Notes: generated by a model not told the origin, from the letters alone. Positions 7,581-14,506 are shown, numbered from the stretch's first letter. The stretch is DNA of 64,000 bases from Pseudolysinimonas sp051954455 (GCF_051954455.1 NZ_JBQCHS010000016.1:9015-73014); one strand, 5' to 3'. Program-made: numbers and translations.

Positions 7581-8254
7581 GCGGGGGCCGTCCCGGCCAT
7601 GAGCGGGTGAAGGGTGGGGCGGCCGTACTCGAAAGCGAGGGCGGACTCGGCGGCGTACTCCTGCCCGTAGAAGCCCCAGCACTCGATGGTCTCGTCCCAT
7701 CCGCTGAGGTCGTCGGGGATGTCGGTCTCGTCGTCGACGCGGGCGTCGTTGACGGCCCAGCCGATGCCGTAGACGTCGCCGTCGAGGTAGGCCTGGACGT
7801 CCGCAGTGAGGTTGTCGCGGTCGAGGGTGGCGTCACGGTCGATGCCCATGGCCTCGCGCCACTCGGGGGTGTCGAAGACGACCGCCCAGGTGTACTGGTC
7901 CACGGTCGAGCGCAGGTGGTGGACGGTCGCGCCGTGGAAGATGCGGACGAAGCGGTCGGCGTACTCCTCGGCGTCCACGGTGCGGGTGACGCCGTAGGGG
8001 TGCTCGGCGCGGGCTCGCTGCCAGGCGTCCTGGATGGTGTCCGCGCCGACGGGGACGGGCTGCGCCCAGCCGATCGCGGTGAAGTTGGCGCGGGTGCCCC
8101 ACTCGTAGCCGATGAGCGTGGGGGCGGTGGCGTCGTAGTCGGGGGCGGACGGCTCGGGGTCGAGGGTGACGACGGCGACCATGCGGGGGTCGTCGGTCTC
8201 GTGCCAGAGGGTACGGTCGTTGGCCTCGTGCCAGTCAGCGAATGCGTAGGGCAT
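7577..8254 (-). CDS. Unknown acidic protein (225 aa)
   Basis: ATG 8254 follows a short leader after the preceding gene. Rich in Asp, Glu, Trp and Tyr and apparently globular: residues 1-60 have strand-like TLIGYEWGTRANFTAIGW, the middle contains TVDAEEYADRFVRIF and the end ECWGFYGQEYAAESALAFEYG. No membrane segment or catalytic motif recognised. Confidence 0.72.
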   Translation of the reverse strand: MPYAFADWHEANDRTLWHETDDPRMVAVVTLDPEPSAPDYDATAPTLIGYEWGTRANFTAIGWAQPVPVGADTIQDAWQRARAEHPYGVTRTVDAEEYADRFVRIFHGATVHHLRSTVDQYTWAVVFDTPEWREAMGIDRDATLDRDNLTADVQAYLDGDVYGIGWAVNDARVDDETDIPDDLSGWDETIECWGFYGQEYAAESALAFEYGRPTLHPLMAGTAPA

Positions 8255-8271
8255 GGTCGTGCTCCGATCGG

Positions 8272-8460
8272 TTACCAGCGCCCGTGGGCGGCGGGGTTGG
8301 GGTTCAGGCCCTCGAAGTGCCAGGCGCAGAGAGGCCTGCCGTTGAGGGTGTGGGTGGCCTCGACGAGTGCACCGTCGTGGTCGGTCGAGTCGCAGAATGC
8401 GGCCACGCGGGGCGACTGGTGGTCGCAGCTGGTGGGGGTGGCGCAGAAGTCGATGCTCAT
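8272..8460 (-). CDS. Small Cys/His-rich protein (62 aa)
   Basis: ATG 8460 follows GGAGG at about nine bases. Cysteines at residues 6, 12, 23 and 45 with nearby histidines (CDHQ, CAWHFEG) suggest one zinc-stabilised domain. First gene downstream of the operator at 8484, so it probably opens the leftward unit running to 5027. Confidence 0.7.
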   Translation of the reverse strand: MSIDFCATPTSCDHQSPRVAAFCDSTDHDGALVEATHTLNGRPLCAWHFEGLNPNPAAHGRW

Positions 8461-8483
8461 GGTCGTGCCTCCGGTGTGGGAGT

Positions 8484-8493
8484 TAGCCCGCTA
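8484..8493. promoter_or_regulatory. Element operator, exact TAGC-NN-GCTA copy
   Basis: TAGCCCGCTA with T before and TT after, 24 bases upstream of the ATG at 8460 and in the gap after the 31-aa gene ending at 8614. The gap also holds CTACTCGGGGGCGTAG, an imperfect dyad, and the AT-rich GCGATTTAG. Confidence 0.7.
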
Positions 8494-8613
8494 TTCGCGG
8501 GTCGTGCCCTGGTCGGTCGTGAGCCGGCGCTGTCTGGTGGTAGGCCAGGGCTGGGGGTCGCTACTCGGGGGCGTAGCGATTTAGTGGGCAGAGTACACCC
8601 ACGGCTGGGGTCG

Positions 8614-8709
8614 TCAAGCGGGGAGGCTGAGGACGATCTTGTGGATGGCGTCGGCGATGAGGGCCGCGGCGAGGCCGATGCTGACGATGAGCAGGCTGAC
8701 GCGGGTCAC
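8614..8709 (-). CDS. 31-aa single-helix membrane peptide
   Basis: GTG 8709 overlaps the upstream stop as GTGA. The product, MTRVSLLIVSIGLAAALIAD followed by AIHKIVLSLPA, is one hydrophobic helix. It is supported by coupling to its neighbour and by the clean frame. Could act in the membrane; function unknown. Confidence 0.5.
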   Translation of the reverse strand: MTRVSLLIVSIGLAAALIADAIHKIVLSLPA

Positions 8710-8780
8710 CGGGTGCCCCCGCGCTTGATGCGGCGGGCGGCCTGGCGGGCGAGGGTCTCGCGCTTGGTGAGGGCGGTCAT
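8706..8780 (-). CDS. 24-aa basic peptide
   Basis: ATG 8780 overlaps the previous stop as TGATG and its own stop overlaps the next GTG. The product is strongly basic (KRETLARQAARRIKRGGTR). Such a short frame could be a translational linker rather than a functional protein. Confidence 0.4.
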   Translation of the reverse strand: MTALTKRETLARQAARRIKRGGTR

Positions 8781-8935
8781 CAGCGCACCACCGTGTAGGT
8801 CTCGTCGAGGTCCGCGAGGGGGAACGTCTCGCCGGAGCTGGTGCGCACGAAGGTATGCGTCACCTTCTCGACGGTGCCCGCGGAGCGGTCGTCGGCGGTG
8901 AAGACGGGGCGGTGAAGCAAGCGGCTGCGGGTCAT
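8780..8935 (-). CDS. Small unknown protein (51 aa)
   Basis: ATG 8935 follows a strong GAGGAGG ribosome site. The product contains strand-like VEKVTHTFVRTSSGE and ends FPLADLDETYTVVR. First coding gene downstream of the candidate structured RNA, and possibly transcribed from the same promoter by read-through. Confidence 0.62.
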   Translation of the reverse strand: MTRSRLLHRPVFTADDRSAGTVEKVTHTFVRTSSGETFPLADLDETYTVVR

Positions 8936-8979
8936 GGTGGTGCCCTCCTCGTGGGCGTTGGTGTGTGGCGGTGTGCCGT

Positions 8980-9739
8980 GCCCCCGGGCGGGTCCGGGCC
9001 GTGAGCACGCTGTACGTGCATCCCGGGGGCGCTGTGCCGCTGTGATCCGCGGCGCGATCCCTAGCCCGACCCTGGCGGGTTCGTTCGGCTAGGCCTTGAA
9101 GATTCGTTGTGCATGTTGAGTTGTCGTATCCGCCTCACGGCCCCTGGGGGCGGCACGTCTCTTGACGTTCAGGCGGTCAGTGTCAGGTCGGCCTGCAAGC
9201 CGTTCGGGGCATGGCGTGCCCGTCTATTCGGGGTGCGATTGCTCACACCGTCAGCGCCCTGACAAGGGGCGCGGTCGCACCGGTTCTCACGTTGCCGGTC
9301 TACGCATCCGTATCGGTTCCCGTGGCCACTCTCGTGCCGGGATTCCTGCCTATGGCGGGCGTCGCTACGTGGGCCGGATGAGGCCGGTAGCGCTGGCATT
9401 TAGCCCGCTATGGTCCGCTGTTGAGTTCTACGCCAGGGGCCTGGCGATCGTGGGCGTCTCAGCCCGCTGTTGGACGGTCGTCCTCCTACGGGTGGTCGGA
9501 CTCTTGAGCATGTGCGTCTCCGGGCAATCCCGGGCCGTTCTGCGAACATCCGAGCCTGTAGGGCTCTGACCGGACGGGCCTGCTTGCATCAGGTCCCACG
9601 TCCAGCCTCACGATCGGGTGGGCTCCACTTGCAGGTGGCGCACCCGCCCATTCGCGCTTACTCCCCCGGCTTTCGCTGGTGAGCGTGTTGGATACCCGGT
9701 TGCCCGGGCCTACTGTGACCTTTCGGCCGGTTGTTGCTG
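8980..9739 (-). ncRNA. Candidate large structured noncoding RNA (~760 nt)
   Basis: No protein-like frame exists here, but the minus strand folds locally into many perfect stems. GNRA tetraloop hairpins occur at 9717-9728 (GAAA), 9695-9708 (GCAA) and, with one mismatch, 9667-9679 (GAAA). Other perfect stems lie at 9552-9566, 9520-9533, 9431-9446 (6 bp), 9363-9392 (nested), 9254-9272 (6 bp), 9232-9249 (6 bp, one wobble), 9207-9221, 9189-9202, 9616-9645 (nested) and 9060-9093 (7+4 bp). A final 9-bp stem, 8980-8988 with 9022-9030, encloses a 5-bp hairpin. GNRA loops exist only on the minus strand, which also has a TTGACA box at 9769-9774. Size, density and phage context recall GOLLD and ROOL RNAs, but membership is not shown. 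Ends are estimates. Confidence 0.7.
9401..9410. promoter_or_regulatory. Element operator copy inside the structured RNA region
   Basis: TAGCCCGCTA preceded by TT. This exact copy lies within the candidate RNA; a weaker AGCCCGCT copy is at 9461-9468. If a regulator binds here it could block elongation of the RNA; alternatively the match is RNA structure. Confidence 0.5.
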
Positions 9740-9745
9740 GGTTTC

Positions 9746-9785
9746 ACTCTCTCATATCGCTAGCAGCTTGTCAAGTTCAGCTAGC
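9746..9785 (-). promoter_or_regulatory. Leftward promoter with flanking dyad for the structured RNA
   Basis: On the minus strand a perfect TTGACA (9769-9774) is followed after 17 bases by GAGAGT (9746-9751), a -10 that keeps the A and final T. The -35 is flanked by a perfect inverted repeat, CGCTAGC (9759-9765) and GCTAGCG (9779-9785), related to the element operator half-sites. Predicted start near 9739. Confidence 0.6.
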
Positions 9786-10010
9786 GGGGCATGTTGTGGG
9801 GACGTTCGCATTTAGCCGTGAGGCGCACTTGGTCAGGGCCCCATGGGGGATGACCTGTGATTCCCTATGCCCCATGCGTCACTAGGTCAGCATGGGCGAT
9901 ATTCGGTTGAGCTTCGCTTCCCGGCTAGGTGCTCCGTTCGGCGATGACCTAAGCATGGCACAGCACTAGCCGAATGCGCAAGCTAGCTAGCGAAATTGAT
10001 GATCGCAAAG

Positions 10011-10160
10011 ACTCACGCGCACATAGCGCACACATCACACGCGAGCGCAACGCGCACACACATGCACACGCATCACGCGCGCGCACGAGCACACCCACGA
10101 CGCGCACCCCGCGGACACGGGCCGGGAACGCACAGAGGACGCGCGCGCGGGATGGGCGCG
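10011..10160. repeat. Alternating CA/CG low-complexity tract
   Basis: About 150 bases dominated by CA, CG and GC dinucleotide steps (for example CGCGCACACACATGCACACG), giving an artificial His/Arg-rich frame. Alternating purine-pyrimidine DNA of this kind can adopt Z-form or open under supercoiling. No regular spacer-repeat pattern, so not a CRISPR array. Confidence 0.7.
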
Positions 10161-10247
10161 AAGAAAGACCTCGCGCACGAGCACCCCAGATAGCGATTTT
10201 GGGCGGGGGCGTTGGTGCGAAAAAATTCCGCCTAATCGTCGCAACAC

Positions 10248-10277
10248 TGCCCCACTTGCCCCACAGGTTGCTGGCTA
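10248..10277 (+). promoter_or_regulatory. Regulatory site before the first rightward gene
   Basis: Contains a paired motif TGCCCCACTTGCCCCA (10248-10263) followed by a one-mismatch operator, TTGCTGGCTA (10268-10277). The same two motifs recur at 11,725-11,765 before the next rightward unit, so both probably mark promoters under common control. Exact -35/-10 are uncertain. Confidence 0.55.
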
Positions 10278-10307
10278 ATCGCGCCGCTCCGTGCCAGCAT
10301 CCCCTCC

Positions 10308-10532
10308 ATGTCCGTCCACGACCAGTACGCCCGCCCCGTCATCCGCGCGACGCCCGATGGCGGCTTCCGCGTCTTCCTCGTCCCGCCCAGCGGTGACGAC
10401 GAGTACGTCGGCTACCGCTCCTCGCTGACCCGGGCCACCAAGCTCGCCGAGCGGGCCACCAAGCGCCAGCACCGCGACGTCAGCCGCTACATGCGCAACG
10501 CCACCCGCATCCCCGCGGAGTTCCGCCGGTGA
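10308..10532 (+). CDS. Small basic protein (74 aa)
   Basis: ATG 10308 without a clear ribosome site. Begins with a beta-like PVIRATPDGGFRVFLVPP and ends in a basic helix (RATKLAERATKRQHRDVSRY). First gene of the rightward block; its stop overlaps the next GTG. Could bind nucleic acid by charge; not recognised. Confidence 0.68.
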   Translation: MSVHDQYARPVIRATPDGGFRVFLVPPSGDDEYVGYRSSLTRATKLAERATKRQHRDVSRYMRNATRIPAEFRR

Positions 10533-10945
10533 GCACCCCGATCGTCGCCGACGCCGGCGAGCCCGGACACCGCATCCTCGTCACCCTCGAGCGCCCCCTC
10601 GCCCTCGGCGACAAGATCCGCTTCCACGACACCGGCACCGCCGACAAGCGCTGGTGGTGGGAGGTGCAGGGCGTCAGCGACCGCTTCGTCATCGCCACCC
10701 ACCAGGCCGGCTTCGCCCCGAAGGGCGAGTACGCCTACACGATCATCGACTGGCGCGACAACGTACGCGGCCCCTGCACCCTCCTCGGCAACGGCTGGGA
10801 CTTCGGCCCCGACCTCCGCGACGGCGCCCAGCGCCTCCTCGAGTCCCTCGGCGGATCCGTCGCCGTCGGCCGCGACATCAGCATCAAGGTCGAGGTCTCC
10901 CGCCGCCGCAGCTGCCCCCTGGGCACGATCGAGCTGCACCCGTGA
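10529..10945 (+). CDS. Unknown protein (138 aa)
   Basis: GTG 10529 overlaps the previous stop as GTGA, and its own stop overlaps the next GTG. Predicted beta-rich fold: HRILVTLERPLALGDKIRFH near residue 15 and DISIKVEVSRRR near the end, with tryptophans in the middle (KRWWWEVQG). No recognised family. Confidence 0.7.
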   Translation: MSTPIVADAGEPGHRILVTLERPLALGDKIRFHDTGTADKRWWWEVQGVSDRFVIATHQAGFAPKGEYAYTIIDWRDNVRGPCTLLGNGWDFGPDLRDGAQRLLESLGGSVAVGRDISIKVEVSRRRSCPLGTIELHP

Positions 10946-11295
10946 GCCTCGCTGAGGGCCTGGCGATCAACCTCGGCGCCGCCGCCCTGCTGCTCGGCTG
11001 GACGACCTTCCTGCTCGCCCGCGACCGCCGGCGCGAGCGCGAGGGCCGGCTCGAGTGGAAGGCCAGGTACTTCGAGCTGCTCGAGAAGCAGCCGGCGTCC
11101 GCCGATGCCGCGCAGAAGGAGCAGCCGGCAGAGCCGGCCATCCCCGCGCCGCCCGCCGCCACCCACGCCAGCGACTCCGCCTCCCAGGTCGAGCTGTCCT
11201 ACCCGCATATCTACCTCGGCGACGAGCTGCCCGGTGTCCACGTCCGCACCCGCAGCTTCCCCATCGGCTTCACGATCAGGCAGGACCCCCGATGA
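10942..11295 (+). CDS. Membrane-anchored coiled-coil protein (117 aa)
   Basis: GTG 10942 (GTGA overlap). Residues 6-26 form one hydrophobic segment (LAINLGAAALLLGWTTFLLA), followed by a charged helix (RDRRREREGRLEWKARYFEL) and an Ala/Pro/Gln linker. The N-terminal anchor plus cytoplasmic coiled coil resembles many phage and host spanin- or division-like small proteins in shape only; no function assigned. Confidence 0.7.
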   Translation: MSLAEGLAINLGAAALLLGWTTFLLARDRRREREGRLEWKARYFELLEKQPASADAAQKEQPAEPAIPAPPAATHASDSASQVELSYPHIYLGDELPGVHVRTRSFPIGFTIRQDPR

Positions 11296-11510
11296 CCCGC
11301 CCCGTCACGCTCGTCGCCAAGGTCGGCTACCCCGCCGGCAGCCACCTCGCCTGCGCCGAGGAGGCCGTCGAGCACTATCACGAGGAGTTCATCACCGTCG
11401 GCGATCCCCTCGCCTCCCAGATCCGCAAGACCGTCGACCAGATGAAGCACGTCAGCCTCTACACCCCCACCAAGCCCGAGCCCGACATCCACGAGAGGGA
11501 CTGCGAATGA
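11292..11510 (+). CDS. Small unknown protein (72 aa)
   Basis: ATG 11292 overlaps the previous stop as ATGA. Contains the strand-like TLVAKVGYPAG and an acidic/His-rich middle (EEAVEHYHEEF). It resembles the 112-aa gene at 13,478 in one stretch (EEFIT then MK/MN), which may reflect common ancestry. Not recognised. Confidence 0.65.
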   Translation: MTRPVTLVAKVGYPAGSHLACAEEAVEHYHEEFITVGDPLASQIRKTVDQMKHVSLYTPTKPEPDIHERDCE

Positions 11511-11704
11511 GCCGCACCTACACCCGCACCGCCCACGGCGAGACCGGCGGCACCCCGCAGCGCCTCGGCCTGACCGTCGAGGTCACCGAGTACGCCGCCG
11601 GCGAGCACCGCTTCTGCTACCAGGAAGCCGACCGCCACGTCCACGAGCGCTACATCCGCGAGGACCGCCCCGGAAACACCGGCGCCCAACGCGTCACCGG
11701 CTAG
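11507..11704 (+). CDS. Small unknown protein (65 aa)
   Basis: ATG 11507 overlaps the previous stop as ATGA. Last gene of the first rightward unit. Contains LGLTVEVTEYAAG followed by an acidic/His-rich HVHERYIREDR. It shares the 'EADRHVHERYI' style with the preceding gene product, hinting at tandem duplication. Function unknown. Confidence 0.65.
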   Translation: MSRTYTRTAHGETGGTPQRLGLTVEVTEYAAGEHRFCYQEADRHVHERYIREDRPGNTGAQRVTG

Positions 11705-11724
11705 CGCGACACGCCGGCAGAAAT

Positions 11725-11794
11725 TTGCTGGCTATCTTCCTGGACAACCTGCCCCGGTTGCCCCACTCTGTCCACATACCCAAATAGCCCGCTA
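11725..11794 (+). promoter_or_regulatory. Promoter-operator region of the second rightward unit
   Basis: In order: one-mismatch operator TTGCTGGCTA (11725-11734), paired motif TGCCCCGGTTGCCCCA (11750-11765), and exact operator TAGCCCGCTA (11785-11794). A -35-like TTGCCC (11758-11763) is 17 bases from CAAATA (11781-11786), which overlaps the exact operator, as expected for repression by blocking the -10. A short transcript leader would then run to the GTG at 11811. Confidence 0.6.
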
Positions 11795-11810
11795 AATGAA
11801 CCGGAGCACT

Positions 11811-12251
11811 GTGAGCGACACCACGCAGGACCCCCAGGCCGCCGGCAAGGCCCTCCTCCACGGCAAGATCGACATGGCCGAGAAGCTCGGCATCGTCGAC
11901 GCCCACACCGCCCACCGCGGACACCTCGAGGTCGACGCCCTCACCCCCGAGCGCGTCATCAGCCAGCCGACCCAGCAGGAGTGGATCCAGCTCATCCGCA
12001 TCGAGCGGAACCTGCAGGTCGAGGCCGGCTACACCCAGGAGCACGACGACGAGCACGGGCCCTTCCACCTCCTCAACCAGGCCGTCGAGTACGCCCGCCT
12101 CAACAAGCCCGTCGAGTCCAGCGCCCTCATCGTCGCCGCCATCCAGCTCCTCCACCGCATCTTCGCGATCGCCGACGCCGAGGGCCCCATCGACCCCGAC
12201 GAGCACGCCAAGCAGCAGGCCGAGGCCGACGCGACCGTCCAGGAGGCGTGA
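11811..12251 (+). CDS. Unknown acidic helical protein (146 aa)
   Basis: GTG 11811 is preferred because GGAG lies four bases upstream; an in-frame ATG at 11796 immediately follows the operator. The protein is helical and acidic, with LLHGKIDMAEKLGIVDAHTA near the start and an amphipathic stretch VESSALIVAAIQLLHRIFAI near residue 104. No known family. It opens the long rightward unit to 18,495. Confidence 0.7.
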   Translation: MSDTTQDPQAAGKALLHGKIDMAEKLGIVDAHTAHRGHLEVDALTPERVISQPTQQEWIQLIRIERNLQVEAGYTQEHDDEHGPFHLLNQAVEYARLNKPVESSALIVAAIQLLHRIFAIADAEGPIDPDEHAKQQAEADATVQEA

Positions 12252-12252
12252 C

Positions 12253-12741
12253 GTGGAGAACCCGAACCTCACCGCCGCCCTGCAGTCGCTCCGCGAAGCC
12301 GGCATCCCGCAGGACGGCCTCGACGAAGCCGCCGAGACCCTCCGCAAGCTCGGCGGCAGCATGGAGGACGCCACCGAGCAGCTCCGCAAGCTCGGCAACC
12401 CCGCCCCCGCGAACGACCGCCGCTCCCGCCGCGCCGGCCAGCGCCACGCCATGGCCAACGCCCGCCGCACCCAGCTCGACGCCATCCGCCGCGAGACCCT
12501 CAACCGCCGCGGCGTCCTCCCCGACGCCCGCGAGTACGCCCGCATCGAGAAGGCCCGCCGCACCATCGCCGGCATCAACTCGAGCGGCATCCTCGAGCAG
12601 CTCGGCATCACCCCCGTCCCGTCCACCGCGACGCCCGCCACCCCCGAGCTGCAGGCCGAGTTCGACCGGCTCGCACCCGACACCATCGACGCCCAGATCG
12701 ACGGCGAGACCGTCACCCTCACCAAGGAGCCCGCCGCGTGA
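12253..12741 (+). CDS. Unknown helical protein (162 aa)
   Basis: GTG 12253 follows the previous stop directly. Two similar helical repeats occur in the first 50 residues (SLREAGIPQDGLDEAAETL and the following AAETLRKLGG ... EQLRKLGN). A basic region (NDRRSRRAGQRHAMANARR) may bind nucleic acid. The C-terminus is Pro/Thr-rich then acidic. Not recognised. Confidence 0.7.
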   Translation: MENPNLTAALQSLREAGIPQDGLDEAAETLRKLGGSMEDATEQLRKLGNPAPANDRRSRRAGQRHAMANARRTQLDAIRRETLNRRGVLPDAREYARIEKARRTIAGINSSGILEQLGITPVPSTATPATPELQAEFDRLAPDTIDAQIDGETVTLTKEPAA

Positions 12742-13232
12742 ACATCGCCCGCCGCATCCGCATCGCCGGCGTCATCGTCGCCGCCGCGTGCCTGCTGACC
12801 GTCATCACCGGCTGCACCCAGCAGACCCAGAACTGCACTCCGCAGGCTCAGGACGAGACCAGCATCTACACCCCGCCGCGCATCCCCGCGCCGGCGCCGC
12901 GCCCCGCGCCCGTCGTCCCGCGCCCCGTCGCGCCGAGGCCCGCGCCCGCTCCGAAGCCCGTCGCCCCGAAGGTCACGACCCCCAAGCCCGCCCCGAAGGC
13001 GCCCAAGGTCACCACCCCCGCCAAGCCGAAGCCGGCCAAGCCCGCCCCCGCGAAGCCGACCAAGCCGAAGAACACCACCCCGAAGCCGGCCCCCGCGCCG
13101 CACACCGAGCACCACACCACCGTCGTGCACCAGTGGGGCATCTACCCGACCTGGTGGCCGATGTGGTGGCCGATCTGGCTCGGCGGCTACGGCAACCAGG
13201 CCCCCGCCGCTCCCGTCTGCAGCGCCCGATGA
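12738..13232 (+). CDS. Surface lipoprotein with Pro/Lys stalk and Trp cluster (164 aa)
   Basis: GTG 12738 overlaps the previous stop as GTGA. Residues 1-26 are a lipoprotein signal: a basic start, a hydrophobic core and the lipobox-like VITG-C, with the acylated cysteine at about residue 26. Residues 45-120 are an extended Pro/Ala/Lys repeat built from PKPAP-, KVTTP- and AKP-like units, suited to span the cell wall. The last 40 residues end in an aromatic cluster, WGIYPTWWPMWWPIWLGGYG. Lysogen-expressed surface lipoproteins often block superinfection; that role here is inference. Confidence 0.75.
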   Translation: MNIARRIRIAGVIVAAACLLTVITGCTQQTQNCTPQAQDETSIYTPPRIPAPAPRPAPVVPRPVAPRPAPAPKPVAPKVTTPKPAPKAPKVTTPAKPKPAKPAPAKPTKPKNTTPKPAPAPHTEHHTTVVHQWGIYPTWWPMWWPIWLGGYGNQAPAAPVCSAR

Positions 13233-13468
13233 CCCGCCGCACCGCGCGCGCCCGCCGCCCGATCGCGCCGCTCGTCATCTTCGCCGTGCTCGCGCTGGCC
13301 CTCGTCGCCCTCATCATCGTCGGCGTCAAGACCGGCACCCTGCAGAGCACCCACGACACCCACGTCGTGTACGTCCCCGCCGGCGGCAGCCGCGTCCTCC
13401 CCTGCGTCGAGCAGTGGGGCAAGGTCGTCGGCTGCGACTGGACCACCCTCAACATCGACGCCAGCTAG
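13229..13468 (+). CDS. Small membrane-anchored exported protein (79 aa)
   Basis: ATG 13229 overlaps the lipoprotein stop (ATGA). A basic N-terminus (RRTARARRP) precedes one membrane helix, residues 13-33. An external tail follows with two cysteines in PCVEQWGKVVGCDW that could form a disulfide. The pairing with the lipoprotein suggests they act together at the cell surface (inference). Confidence 0.7.
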   Translation: MTRRTARARRPIAPLVIFAVLALALVALIIVGVKTGTLQSTHDTHVVYVPAGGSRVLPCVEQWGKVVGCDWTTLNIDAS

Positions 13469-13477
13469 GAGCCCACT

Positions 13478-13816
13478 GTGACCGACAAGATCAAGCTCAC
13501 CCGGGACCTCGTCGCCCAGCCCGGCCTCATCCTCACCCTCGACGGCATCGCCCGCGAAGCCCTCGAGAACGCCCGCATGCACGCCCGCGTCGACGAGCAC
13601 AGCCACACCCTCGAGCTGCGCGCCACCGTCGGCTACCAGGTGCTCAACGTCATCTCCCTCGACCGGATCGGCGACGCGAAGCAGGGTCCCGAGGAGTTCA
13701 TCACCATGAACGCCGAGAACGTCGCCGCCCAGCTGCGCCGCGACGTCTTCGCCCTCGGCTTCAAGGCCGCCGCCAGCCACCTCCTCGAAGCTGCGACCTT
13801 CGGCCGCATCCGGTGA
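13478..13816 (+). CDS. Unknown protein (112 aa)
   Basis: GTG 13478 has AGGAG six bases upstream (TAGGAGCCCACT). A single small alpha/beta-looking domain: KLTRDLVAQPGLILTLDGIA, then strand-like HTLELRATVGYQVLNVISLDRI, and a helical end. No membrane segment. Not recognised. Confidence 0.7.
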   Translation: MTDKIKLTRDLVAQPGLILTLDGIAREALENARMHARVDEHSHTLELRATVGYQVLNVISLDRIGDAKQGPEEFITMNAENVAAQLRRDVFALGFKAAASHLLEAATFGRIR

Positions 13817-13983
13817 GCATCACCCCTCCGCCGCCCGGCTGCCGCCTCTGCGGCACGCCCATGACGCGGATGCTCGACGGCCAGACCAGCGCCTGCCCGC
13901 GCTGCGATTCCGTCCCGCCCCAGACCGTCCTCGACGAGCGCGCCCACCGCCGCGCCACCCGACCCGAAGGATCCCCCGAGTGA
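13813..13983 (+). CDS. Small zinc-ribbon protein (56 aa)
   Basis: GTG 13813 overlaps the previous stop as GTGA. Two cysteine pairs, CRLC near residue 10 and CPRC near residue 28, with 14 residues between, form a classic short zinc ribbon. The tail is basic then acidic. Zinc ribbons of this size usually bind nucleic acid or protein partners. Confidence 0.7.
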   Translation: MSITPPPPGCRLCGTPMTRMLDGQTSACPRCDSVPPQTVLDERAHRRATRPEGSPE

Positions 13984-14351
13984 CCGACACCACGCCCGAA
14001 CAGCCGGCTATTGACGTCGCCGACCTGGTCCCCAGCCTCGACCCGACGTTCCCGCCGACCGCGCACACCCGCTACCCGCGGACCTGCCACGCCCTCGCCT
14101 ACTTCGGCATCCACCCCGGCTACGTGCTCGAGGACGACTCGTTCCACGACGACGGCTACGACTCCCTCTCGATGACCGCCGCCGGACAGCGCGCCATCGA
14201 CCCGAAGACCAAGAAGGTGCTCCGCATCCGCACCACCTGGCCGACGGACAACGCCAAGACCGTCATCGAGGCCGCCTTCGCCGAGGACAAGGCCCCCACC
14301 GGCGAGTACATCGACTGGGTCAAGGCCTTCCCGAAGCTGGTGGCCGCGTGA
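13980..14351 (+). CDS. Unknown protein (123 aa)
   Basis: GTG 13980 overlaps the previous stop as GTGA. Contains HALAYFGIHPGYVLEDD, a basic PKTKKVLRIRTTW strand and an aromatic helical end (EYIDWVKAFPKL). A one-mismatch operator, CAGCCGGCTA, lies in the first codons (14001-14010), possibly by chance. Not recognised. Confidence 0.68.
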   Translation: MTDTTPEQPAIDVADLVPSLDPTFPPTAHTRYPRTCHALAYFGIHPGYVLEDDSFHDDGYDSLSMTAAGQRAIDPKTKKVLRIRTTWPTDNAKTVIEAAFAEDKAPTGEYIDWVKAFPKLVAA

Positions 14352-14506
14352 AGAACAGCAACCCCCGCTTCGCCATCCGCGAGTTCAAGACCGGCAGCGT
14401 CGTCGAGTTCGCCGCCGACTACGAGGCCGGCTTCCAGCGGTGCATGCACCTCTACCTCAGGTCCGACCGCCGCAAGAGCTACTACGTCAAGGAGATGGAC
14501 GCGTGA
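14348..14506 (+). CDS. Small basic protein (52 aa)
   Basis: GTG 14348 overlaps the previous stop as GTGA and its stop overlaps the exonuclease start. Product is basic with FAIREFKTGSVVEFAADYEA and RSDRRKSYYVKEM. Its placement directly before the exonuclease hints at translational coupling. Confidence 0.62.
   Translation: MKNSNPRFAIREFKTGSVVEFAADYEAGFQRCMHLYLRSDRRKSYYVKEMDA

Larger units (their letters stand above)
9800..10307. other. Gene-free region between divergent blocks
   Basis: No credible gene. The left part carries repeated short words: GATGACCT at 9849 and 9942, and inverted TAGGTCA near 9883. A GCTAGCTAGC palindrome lies at about 9982-9991, next to an AT-rich stretch. The right part has an alternating purine-pyrimidine tract and the promoter region of the rightward genes. 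An origin of replication would fit such a place, but no recognised initiator or iteron set is visible. Confidence 0.5.

Noticed and set aside
9162..9569. Open frame of 135 codons on the plus strand in the centre of the element
   Set aside because: TTG start, no ribosome site, Arg/Ser-rich composition without protein-like pattern, and it lies over the strongly folded minus-strand RNA.
10011..10160. Possible CRISPR-like repeat array
   Set aside because: No regular repeat-spacer unit; only low-complexity dinucleotide alternation.
9996..10193. Short His/Arg/Thr-rich open frame
   Set aside because: Composition is produced by the CA/CG dinucleotide tract; no ribosome site.
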